Source of the DNA: Deltaproteobacteria bacterium
Lineage (GTDB): Bacteria; Desulfobacterota; Desulfobacteria; Desulfobacterales; ETH-SRB1
Direction: 5' to 3'
NCBI GenBank assembly: GCA_030262795.1
Contig: JAJSZO010000189.1
Location: 1 to 5,226 of the forward strand
DNA length: 5,226 bases
Notes under the pieces: generated by a model
The model's database searches: none
The model's input: the letters and a program-made list of their open reading frames with translations, nothing else
What the model was told of the DNA's origin: nothing
Shown: piece by piece, positions 1 to 5,150 of the stretch
Layout of the letters: every line of letters begins with the position of its first letter
How positions within the stretch are numbered: position 1 is the stretch's first letter
Translations under genes and position numbers: made by a program

Positions 1-1998
1 GTAGGAAAACAGGTTGCGTTCGGGTTTGGAATTGTGCTGCTACTCTTAGGAATTATCGGCATAACAAGTTACTCCGGCATTGGCGGGATTGTAACAAACG
101 CAGTGAACATGATTAACGGCGAAAGTATTATAGGCGAAATGAAAGCAAGAGAGATTGATCATCTTAATTGGTCAGGTAAAGTGACTAATTTTTTGCAGGA
201 CAAAGATACTAAGGAATTAAAGGTTGAGACCGACCATACAAAATGCCGGCTCGGAAAGTGGCTGTATGGCGAGGAGCGAAAAAACGCCGAAGCTGCTATA
301 CCGGAGCTCGCGCCCCTATTTAAAGCAATGGAGGAACCACACGAACGTCTCCATCATTCTGCAATTGAAATTGCTGAAAAGATGAACAAGCTGGATGTGG
401 AAAAAGCCATGACCACCTTTTATCGTGCTGAAGTGGCGCATCTCAACTGGTTAGATAAGCTAATGCATGAGATCCTTGAAGAAAAGGCTTCTTTGTCCGT
501 GGAACTTGATCATACAAAGTGCGCTTTCGGCAAATGGCTTCATGGAACTGAGGCAGCAGACATGGCAAAGGAATTTCCTGCGTTTGGAGCTTTGTTTCAA
601 AAGATCAAAGAACCGCATCGTTTAATCCATGATTCAGGCAATTTGATAAATGAAAAGCTTGCCGTTAAAGATTATGATGAAGCGTTTGCGATTGTAAACA
701 ACAGAATTCAGCCAAATTTTGAAAAAGCGGTCGCTATTTTAACTGAAGCACGCAACCTGGCAAGAGATTTCAAGAAAGGCCAGGATGAGGCCGGCAATAT
801 ATTTGTCAGGGTAACCGAGAAGAACATGCACGAAGTGCAGGAAAAAATGCATCAGGTTGAAGATACGACTGAAAGAAACATGACTACCCAGCAGGTACTT
901 CTATCAGGAGCCAGCAGGTTAAAGGTTATAATCACGATTGTCGGCAGCATTGCCCTTGTTCTCGGCGCTGCACTGGCTTTCTTTATTGCCAGAGCCTTAG
1001 TGCGGTCTCTATCCAATATTACAGAGGCTATGAATGAAGGCGCAGGCCAGGTAGCCTCAGCTTCGAGCCAGGTCTCATCGGCAAGCCAGTCTCTTGCCGA
1101 AGGATCATCCGAGCAGGCAGCCTCAATCGAAGAAACATCATCATCACTTGAACAAATGTCCTCAATGACCAAACAGAATGCAGATAATGCGGGCCAGGCG
1201 GATAATCTTATGAAAGAAACCAGCCATGTGGTATCAGATGCCGAGTCTTCAATGTCTGAGCTTACCACGTCCATGCAAGAAATTTCTACCGCAAGCGATG
1301 AAACCCAGAAGGTTGTCAAGACAATTGATGAAATAGCATTCCAGACCAATTTATTAGCATTAAATGCAGCAGTAGAAGCAGCCCGTGCAGGCGAGGCAGG
1401 AGCAGGTTTTGCAGTAGTAGCGGAAGAGGTCAGAAATCTTGCGCTCCGCTCTGCCGAAGCAGCCAAAAACACTGCTGAGCTGATAGATGGAACGGTAAAA
1501 AAAATCAAGGGCGGATCAGAGTTGGTGGCACGAACCAATGATGCATTCAGCAAGGTTGCGGAAAGCTCTTCCAAAGTAGGAGAACTTATTGCTGAAGTTA
1601 CTGCAGCATCAAATGAACAGGCCCAGGGTATTGAGCAAACAAACACCGCGGTAGCCGAGATGGACAAGGTAACCCAGCAAAACGCAGCAAATGCTGAAGA
1701 ATCCGCATCCGCGTCTGAAGAGCTGAACGCACAGGCAGAGCAGATGATGGGGATTGTAAGAGAACTGTCAGCCATGGTTGGCGGAAGCAGTAAAGGAACA
1801 GGGATCAGGGGTCATGGATCAGGGGTCAGGGATCAGGGATTAGGGATCAGGGATCAAAAAAAAGCTCTTCCGGTTTTTGCGAAAAAGGCCGGAGTCCCTG
1901 CAGTTCGCAAAGCAAAACCGGCAGAGATCAGCCAGGGCGGAGAAGTGAGGCCTGAACAGATAATTCCTTTAGATGATAGCGATTTTAAGGATTTTTAA
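1..1998 (+). CDS. Methyl-accepting chemotaxis protein with two CZB-type sensor modules (5' partial)
   Basis: Transmembrane chemoreceptor that would control CheA. The frame is open from base 1 and already in a first membrane segment (FGIVLLLLGIIGI), so the true start lies a little upstream. A GTG at 34 falls inside that segment and is not a believable start. Counting codons from base 1, two modules with CZB zinc-site spacing follow: H54 (HLNW), C82 (HTKCRLGKW), H114/H118, then H147 (HLNW), C174 (HTKCAFGKW), H206/H210. A second membrane segment is at about 308-330. The signalling coiled coil follows directly, with the conserved hairpin tip (IAFQTNLLALNAAVEAARAG) at about 445-464. No full HAMP domain is recognisable between TM2 and the coiled coil. 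The C-terminal linker contains a 7-residue repeat (GIRDQGS-like) encoded by a DNA array, and the protein ends IPLDDSDFKDF. Family assignment is secure; the ligand and the zinc binding are inferred. Confidence 0.95.
   Translation, partial: VGKQVAFGFGIVLLLLGIIGITSYSGIGGIVTNAVNMINGESIIGEMKAREIDHLNWSGKVTNFLQDKDTKELKVETDHTKCRLGKWLYGEERKNAEAAIPELAPLFKAMEEPHERLHHSAIEIAEKMNKLDVEKAMTTFYRAEVAHLNWLDKLMHEILEEKASLSVELDHTKCAFGKWLHGTEAADMAKEFPAFGALFQKIKEPHRLIHDSGNLINEKLAVKDYDEAFAIVNNRIQPNFEKAVAILTEARNLARDFKKGQDEAGNIFVRVTEKNMHEVQEKMHQVEDTTERNMTTQQVLLSGASRLKVIITIVGSIALVLGAALAFFIARALVRSLSNITEAMNEGAGQVASASSQVSSASQSLAEGSSEQAASIEETSSSLEQMSSMTKQNADNAGQADNLMKETSHVVSDAESSMSELTTSMQEISTASDETQKVVKTIDEIAFQTNLLALNAAVEAARAGEAGAGFAVVAEEVRNLALRSAEAAKNTAELIDGTVKKIKGGSELVARTNDAFSKVAESSSKVGELIAEVTAASNEQAQGIEQTNTAVAEMDKVTQQNAANAEESASASEELNAQAEQMMGIVRELSAMVGGSSKGTGIRGHGSGVRDQGLGIRDQKKALPVFAKKAGVPAVRKAKPAEISQGGEVRPEQIIPLDDSDFKDF
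1801..1856 (+). repeat. Heptamer tandem array (8 units, consensus GGGATCA) inside the receptor gene
   Basis: Eight contiguous 7-bp units: five or more follow GGGATCA or GGGGTCA, with variants TGGATCA and GGGATTA. Three units equal 21 bp, so the array encodes a 7-residue repeat (GIRGHGS, GVRDQGL, GIRDQKK). The consensus has no stop in any frame. It is followed directly by a run of eight A (1856-1863). It lies between the end of the signalling coiled coil and the C-terminal tail, a region where extra sequence is tolerated. It resembles the short tandemly repeated heptamers described in cyanobacterial genomes, from memory and not checked. Confidence 0.9.
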
Positions 1999-2000
1999 GT

Positions 2001-2030
2001 GGTCGAGCAGGGATGGTGCCTGGCACGACC
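2001..2030. other. Small inverted repeat in the mcp-hpt spacer
   Basis: GGTCG (2001-2005) and CGACC (2026-2030) can pair, and the interval contains the tight palindrome GTGCC-T-GGCAC (2016-2026). It starts three bases after the receptor stop. No T-run follows, so it is not a standard intrinsic terminator. It may be a remnant of a dispersed palindromic repeat or a weak mRNA-processing structure. The rest of the 99-bp spacer shows only the AAGGAG ribosome-binding site of the next gene at 2088-2093. Confidence 0.25.
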
Positions 2031-2097
2031 GGCAGTGGGCAAAAAGCGCTACGGTCAATAATAAAATAGTTATTACGAGGTCTGAAAAAGGAGCATT

Positions 2098-2427
2098 ATG
2101 GACATAAAAAAATTAGCGGAAAATCTGGAACTGGATTTAGAGGAGTTTAGTGAGATTTTTGAAATCTATATAGAAACCACTTCCTCTGATCTTCAGGAAC
2201 TCAAAGCTGCACTTCGAGATGGAGATGCAAAAAGAGCTCACGAAAAAACCCATTCTATCAAAGGATCTTCAGGGAATCTGGGCATTGACGAACTGTATGA
2301 ACTGGCCAAACAGATTGATGACCGCGCGCGTGTTAATTCCTTGAACGGGTTGGAAGATCTGGTTAGAAATTTTGATGAAATATATAAAAGATTGGTGGAA
2401 GAGTTTGAAAAGAGTAGAAGTAGTTGA
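2098..2427 (+). CDS. Stand-alone Hpt (histidine phosphotransfer) domain protein
   Basis: A 109-residue protein that is essentially one Hpt domain, a four-helix bundle that carries phosphate between receiver domains or from a kinase. The signature HSIKGSSGNLG is at residues 52-62, with H52 as the expected phosphorylated histidine and K55/G56 as the conserved followers. The N-terminal helices (LDLEEFSEIFEIYIE) and the later amphipathic helices fit the family. The length is normal for a single Hpt domain and no membrane segment is present. The ATG is preceded by AAGGAG, four bases upstream. The gene sits 99 bp after the receptor and 21 bp before cheB, so an operon is likely. It may be a phosphate sink or relay for a CheA-linked receiver; the partner is not shown by the sequence. 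Confidence 0.9.
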   Translation: MDIKKLAENLELDLEEFSEIFEIYIETTSSDLQELKAALRDGDAKRAHEKTHSIKGSSGNLGIDELYELAKQIDDRARVNSLNGLEDLVRNFDEIYKRLVEEFEKSRSS

Positions 2428-2448
2428 GTCCGGGAAGGAAGGAAAAAA

Positions 2449-3471
2449 ATGATAAAAGTATTAATTGTGGACGATTCAGCGGTTACTCGCCTGATTATGA
2501 CCAAAATGCTGTCAAAATACGAAAATATTGAGATAATCGGAACGGCTGCTGATGTTTATGTTGCCAGGGACAAGATTGTCAAGTTAAGGCCGCATGTTAT
2601 CACCCTTGATATAAGCATGCCGAAGATGGATGGGCTTTCGTTTCTTGCAAAACTGATGCAGCATTACCCTATGCCCGTAGTTGTCTTTAGTTCTTTAGCA
2701 ATCAAAGACGGAGAAATAGCTCTTAAGGCCATGGATCTTGGGGCTGTGGAAGTCTTTTGCAAACCTGGAGAGGAGTCTGCAAGGGATGTTTATAAAAATC
2801 TGGCCAAATCAATCCAAATTGCCGGATTAACACAAATCATCAAAGATAATCAAGGATCGCCATCTTCATTTAAGGAGTCCGAAACAAAGCCTGTTTTGGT
2901 TCAAACAACAAAAAAGGTGATCGCCATAGGCGCCTCAACCGGTGGAACCAAAGCCATAGAGGCCGTGCTTACAACAATGTCGGCGACCTCTCCGGGGATA
3001 GTGATTACGCAGCATATGCCGGAAAAGTTTACGGACGCATTTGCCAAGAGGCTTGATAAAAATTGCCGGATAGAAGTGCGTGAGGCTCGCAATGACGACG
3101 ATGTTGTTCCGGGTGTTGCTTTAATAGCTCCTGGTAATAACCATATGCTTCTTAAGCAAAACAACGGGGGTTATGTAGTAAAAATAGTTGACGGACCGCG
3201 TGTTCAATACCAGCGCCCGAGCGTTGATGTCATGTTCCGGTCGGTTGCAGAAAGCGCGGGCGCCAATGCCGTTGGCGCACTCCTGACCGGCATGGGTGCT
3301 GATGGCGCTGATGGGCTTTTGGCTATGCATCAAAAAGGAGCCTTCACAATAGCTCAGGATGAGAAGACATGTGTTGTATTTGGCATGCCTAAAAAAGCCA
3401 TAGAACTCAACGCTGTTGATCAAGTTGTGCCGCTTACAAAGATTTCTCAGGCATTGATCGTTGAACATTGA
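2449..3471 (+). CDS. cheB: CheB: chemotaxis protein-glutamate methylesterase / glutamine deamidase
   Basis: Cytoplasmic response regulator enzyme that removes methyl groups from receptor glutamates and deamidates receptor glutamines, giving adaptation. The 340-residue length is usual. The N-terminal receiver (about 1-120) has acidic residues D8/D9, phospho-acceptor D54 in ITLDISMPKMDG, a hydroxyl residue at S81/S82, and K105 in CKPG. After a linker (about 125-155) comes the methylesterase domain with catalytic S163 (GASTGG), H189 (TQHMPEKF) and D285 (GMGADGADG), each one position off the E. coli enzyme. All active-site residues are intact. The ATG follows a purine-rich AAGGAAGG leader. The last six codons and the stop fall in a heptamer repeat array, so the extreme C-terminus (ALIVEH) may not be ancestral. 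Confidence 0.97.
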   Translation: MIKVLIVDDSAVTRLIMTKMLSKYENIEIIGTAADVYVARDKIVKLRPHVITLDISMPKMDGLSFLAKLMQHYPMPVVVFSSLAIKDGEIALKAMDLGAVEVFCKPGEESARDVYKNLAKSIQIAGLTQIIKDNQGSPSSFKESETKPVLVQTTKKVIAIGASTGGTKAIEAVLTTMSATSPGIVITQHMPEKFTDAFAKRLDKNCRIEVREARNDDDVVPGVALIAPGNNHMLLKQNNGGYVVKIVDGPRVQYQRPSVDVMFRSVAESAGANAVGALLTGMGADGADGLLAMHQKGAFTIAQDEKTCVVFGMPKKAIELNAVDQVVPLTKISQALIVEH

Positions 3472-3506
3472 ACAGATCATTGAACATTTATCATTGATCA
3501 TTGGAA
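3453..3506 (+). repeat. Heptamer tandem array (TCATTGA / ACATTGA units) over the cheB 3' end
   Basis: In TCA phase, units start at 3458, 3465, then a 5-bp partial unit at 3472, then 3477, 3484, 3491 and 3498. The units are TCGTTGA, ACATTGA, TCATTGA, ACATTTA and TCATTGG. The array begins inside cheB, supplies its stop codon at 3469-3471 and ends at a strong Shine-Dalgarno sequence. Looser copies occur at 3543-3549 (ACATTGG) and 3559-3565 (TCATTGA), and the 11-mer ATTGATCATTG is present at both 3493 and 3554. The unit is the same family as the array at 4768-4816, in the opposite orientation. Confidence 0.8.
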
Positions 3507-3515
3507 AGGAGGTGA
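3505..3515 (+). promoter_or_regulatory. Near-perfect Shine-Dalgarno sequence without a convincing gene
   Basis: AAAGGAGGTGA matches the 16S rRNA anti-Shine-Dalgarno sequence over its whole length, better than any real gene start in this window. The next ATG is at 3528, 12 bases downstream, a rather long spacing, and it opens only a doubtful short frame. It may be the stranded ribosome-binding site of a gene, possibly the STAS gene, whose start was separated from it by the insertion. Confidence 0.45.
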
Positions 3516-3527
3516 CTGGGGATACTA

Positions 3528-3743
3528 ATGGGCGCATACAGAACATTGGAAGAATTGATCATTGATGGCTACCAATGTAAGGCGGGACAGATGCTTTGGT
3601 GGATTCGTCGCTTTTCCACTCGTTCCCATGCTCTGCCTGGGAATGCATATAGTGAGGCTCTGCCTCTCATATATAAGCGGCTGTATTTATATGAGGCAGA
3701 GCCTCTACCAAGACATTCCGTGGCAGAGCCACGGAACGAGTGA
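3528..3743 (+). other. Doubtful 71-codon ORF running into a palindrome; probable remnant or chance frame
   Basis: ATG at 3528 after a strong Shine-Dalgarno sequence opens a 71-codon frame (MGAYRTLEELIIDGYQ at the start). I recognise no family. Roughly the last 40 codons are the inside of the composite palindrome at 3612-3746, and several early codons are heptamer-repeat sequence, so most of it is repeat DNA read as protein. The frame ends inside the right arm of the palindrome. The frame could be translated from its strong leader, but a conserved product is unlikely. A broken 5' end of a former gene is the main alternative. Confidence 0.2.
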
Positions 3744-3746
3744 AAA
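3612..3746. repeat. Composite palindromic element (about 135 bp) with four stem-TCT/AGA-stem modules
   Basis: The outer arms CACTCGTTCC (3617-3626) and GGAACGAGTG (3733-3742) are perfect inverted repeats, extended by TTTT/AAAA after a one-base bulge. Inner arms GAGGCTCTGCCTC (3654-3666) and GAGGCAGAGCCTC (3693-3705) are a perfect 13-bp pair. Each arm region is also a small hairpin with a TCT or AGA loop: 3623-3643 (9-bp stem, one mismatch), 3654-3666 (5 bp), 3693-3705 (5 bp) and 3716-3736 (perfect 9-bp stem, TTCCGTGGC/GCCACGGAA). It resembles dispersed palindromes seen in many deltaproteobacterial and cyanobacterial genomes (GTTCCCACGCTCTGCGTGGGAA type), from memory. No T-run follows, so it is not a typical terminator. 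Confidence 0.85.
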
Positions 3747-3769
3747 TAAGAATTCAGCGGATACTATCT

Positions 3770-4690
3770 ATGAAAAAGCAATCACACGACCACAATTTTA
3801 AAAACCTGTTTTTAGACTTTCCAAAGGAAACGTTGGAGTTGCTTTTCCCCCAGGCACAGCAAAATTGGGGGCAGGTGCGTAAAGTTGAGTTTATTCGCCA
3901 AGAACCAAAAAAGCGTAAACTCTCTGATCCGAACCTCGCATTAGATATGCCGATTCTGTTCTCTTTTGAAAATCAGCAACTGCTTTTGTGGCTGGTCGAG
4001 TTTCAGGAAGACAAGGCAAAATTTTCAATTTATAAATTGCTGCATTATACAACAGACCTGATGGAGGCCCATCCACATGCGCTGGTAATACCGACGGTTT
4101 TATTCACTGATCGCACAAAATGGCGCAAAGATGTTCTCCGCAAACTGGAAACAAAATTAAATGACCGGCTGTTTCTGCATTTCGAATATGCATTTTTTAA
4201 ACTATTTGACTTCAATGCACGCGATTATTACAACATCAACAATCCTGTGGTTAAAATATTATTGCCGAAAATGAATTATAAAAAGGATGAACGAATGGAG
4301 GTGATAAGGCATGCATACTCAGGATTATTTCAACTTGCATCCCGTATGCTTTTTGATAAGTATGTTGATTTTATTGATGTGTATGCGGAAGTAAGCGAAG
4401 AAGAACAAAAAAGCCTGTATCATGAAATAATTCAGCATAAGGAGACCGCCATGTTAGCACAATATATTAGAGAAAAAGGAATGCAGCAGGGAATGCAGGA
4501 AGGAATGCAGCAGGGAATAATTCAAAAAGCAAAAGAAGACGTTATAGAGGTTCTTGAATTACGTTTTGGAAAAATTTCATCTGAAATAATTGATAAAATA
4601 AATCAGATAAATGATCCGGCAAAGTTAAAAGAGCTTCTTAAAAAGGGTATACAGATAAAAAAAATTGATAGTTTTGAATTCATCTGCTGA
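3770..4690 (+). CDS. Rpn/YhgA-like family putative nuclease-transposase (PD-(D/E)XK type)
   Basis: A 306-residue protein of the Rpn (recombination-promoting nuclease, transposase_31/YhgA-like) group, whose studied members are DNA endonucleases that raise RecA-independent recombination. Visible marks are the N-terminal HDHNFKNLFLDFPKETLELLFP (residues 6-27, typical opening), D59 in ALDMPILF, and the E-x-Q motif at E77-F-Q79 in LWLVEFQEDK, as in the PD-(D/E)XK core. A charged C-terminal region follows with three M-Q-Q/E-G repeats (about 237-249) and a terminal helical part. I chose ATG 3770: an upstream in-frame GTG (3740) lies in the palindrome arm and the family match starts after the ATG. 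No clear Shine-Dalgarno sequence precedes either start. It interrupts the chemotaxis order between cheB and the STAS gene and is probably acquired. Family is likely; activity is unproven. Confidence 0.85.
   Translation: MKKQSHDHNFKNLFLDFPKETLELLFPQAQQNWGQVRKVEFIRQEPKKRKLSDPNLALDMPILFSFENQQLLLWLVEFQEDKAKFSIYKLLHYTTDLMEAHPHALVIPTVLFTDRTKWRKDVLRKLETKLNDRLFLHFEYAFFKLFDFNARDYYNINNPVVKILLPKMNYKKDERMEVIRHAYSGLFQLASRMLFDKYVDFIDVYAEVSEEEQKSLYHEIIQHKETAMLAQYIREKGMQQGMQEGMQQGIIQKAKEDVIEVLELRFGKISSEIIDKINQINDPAKLKELLKKGIQIKKIDSFEFIC
4478..4513 (+). repeat. Three 12-bp tandem repeats encoding GMQQ/GMQE
   Basis: GGAATGCAGCAG, GGAATGCAGGAA and GGAATGCAGCAG follow one another in frame in the Rpn-family gene, and a fourth partial copy (GGAATAA) comes next. 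Glycine-methionine-glutamine repeats of this kind are common just after the catalytic domain in this family and vary in copy number. Unit changes keep the frame. Confidence 0.9.
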
Positions 4691-4721
4691 TTCAGTTTAC
4701 TATATTAAGATCAGGTGAATG

Positions 4722-4815
4722 CCATTGGTTATTCAGAACTCCCCCAACTTGTAGATACAGCCAGATACCAATGACAAACGACCAATGATAAATGACCAAT
4801 GATAAATAACCATGG
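4722..4815 (+). promoter_or_regulatory. Possible leader hairpin touching the STAS ribosome-binding site
   Basis: CCATTGGTTATT (4722-4733) is the inverse of AATAACCATGG (4805-4815) apart from one bulged T. Pairing would enclose the heptamer array and cover the first bases of GGAGG (4814-4818), the ribosome-binding site five bases before the STAS start. The arms are themselves heptamer-like, so the pairing could be a by-product of repeats in opposite orientation. The remaining spacer after the Rpn gene shows no clear terminator. Confidence 0.25.
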
Positions 4816-4816
4816 A
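4768..4816 (-). repeat. Heptamer tandem array (7 units, TCATTGG / TCATTTA on the minus strand)
   Basis: Seven adjacent 7-bp units on the + strand: CCAATGA alternates with CAAACGA, TAAATGA and TAAATAA, and the last is CCATGGA. On the minus strand these read TCATTGG, TCATTTA and TCGTTTG, the same type as the array after cheB but inverted. The array ends in the ribosome-binding site of the STAS gene, so the gene leader is partly repeat DNA. Confidence 0.85.
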
Positions 4817-4823
4817 GGTTTGA

Positions 4824-5132
4824 ATGGCAAGACCAAAGAAAACTGCCGGAAAAAATATTGTTAAACCAGACAAAGATATTATTGCTTCAAAAGCAGATAA
4901 ATTAAGGGACAGGCTGCTCAAATCAGCGAAACAGGGCACAAAGGAGATAGTGATGAATTTTGCCGATGTGAAATCGTTTGACCCTGTTGGTTTGAGTACT
5001 ATTATTGCCGCCTGCAATACGGCTGAAAATGCCGGTGCAAAGTTTTCCCTGATAAATGTTTCAGAAGAACTGCACCAGTTTTTCAACACCCTGAGACTGA
5101 ATCGGGAATTTGAGATAAGCATGGTTGAGTAA
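4824..5132 (+). CDS. STAS-domain protein (anti-sigma-factor-antagonist-like) of the chemotaxis cluster
   Basis: A 102-residue soluble protein formed by one STAS domain after a basic N-terminal tail (MARPKKTAGK). Family features are the beta strand EIVMNF followed by DVKSFDPVGLSTIIAACNTA (about 48-67), then GAKFSLINVSEELHQFF and the ending LRLNREFEI. In SpoIIAA-like proteins the aspartate of this loop is followed by a phosphorylatable serine (DSSG). Here the loop is D53-P54-V55-G56, so the usual phospho-site is missing and the protein probably works as a non-phosphorylated adaptor. GGAGG lies five bases before the ATG. The cheA start is 18 bp after its stop, so the two are surely co-transcribed. 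Its partner is not shown by the sequence. Confidence 0.88.
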   Translation: MARPKKTAGKNIVKPDKDIIASKADKLRDRLLKSAKQGTKEIVMNFADVKSFDPVGLSTIIAACNTAENAGAKFSLINVSEELHQFFNTLRLNREFEISMVE

Positions 5133-5150
5133 AAAACAGGAGACAAAACA

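Noticed and set aside
852..1775. Long open frame on the minus strand (307 codons)
   Set aside because: It is antisense to the receptor signalling domain, has a low-complexity Ser/Ala-rich product and no family features. It is a shadow of the receptor codon pattern.
3453..3506. CRISPR-like repeats
   Set aside because: Units are 7 bp and directly adjacent with no spacers of constant length, so this is a tandem array and not CRISPR.
3121..3546. Minus-strand frame of 141 codons over the cheB end
   Set aside because: It overlaps the conserved CheB catalytic domain, and its start region is translated heptamer repeat. No ribosome-binding site or family match seen.
3716..3750. Intrinsic terminator after cheB (9-bp hairpin)
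   Set aside because: The stem is strong but no T-run follows on the + strand (GAACGAGTGAAAA), and it belongs to a larger palindromic element.
3562..3801. A 79-codon + strand frame through the palindrome into the Rpn gene start
   Set aside because: It is made of palindrome sequence and the out-of-frame start of the Rpn gene, with no leader and no recognisable protein.
4674..4703. Sigma70-type promoter before the STAS gene (TTGAAT, 18 bp, TACTAT)
   Set aside because: Only four of six matches in each box, and partly inside the Rpn gene; such matches are expected by chance in AT-rich DNA.
4678..4720. Terminator hairpin after the Rpn gene (ATTCATCTG / CAGGTGAAT)
   Set aside because: The 25-base loop, a wobble pair, and no T-run make it unconvincing.
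4733..5146. Minus-strand frame of 137 codons opposite the STAS gene
   Set aside because: The STAS protein on the other strand is a clear family member with a ribosome-binding site; this frame is its shadow.
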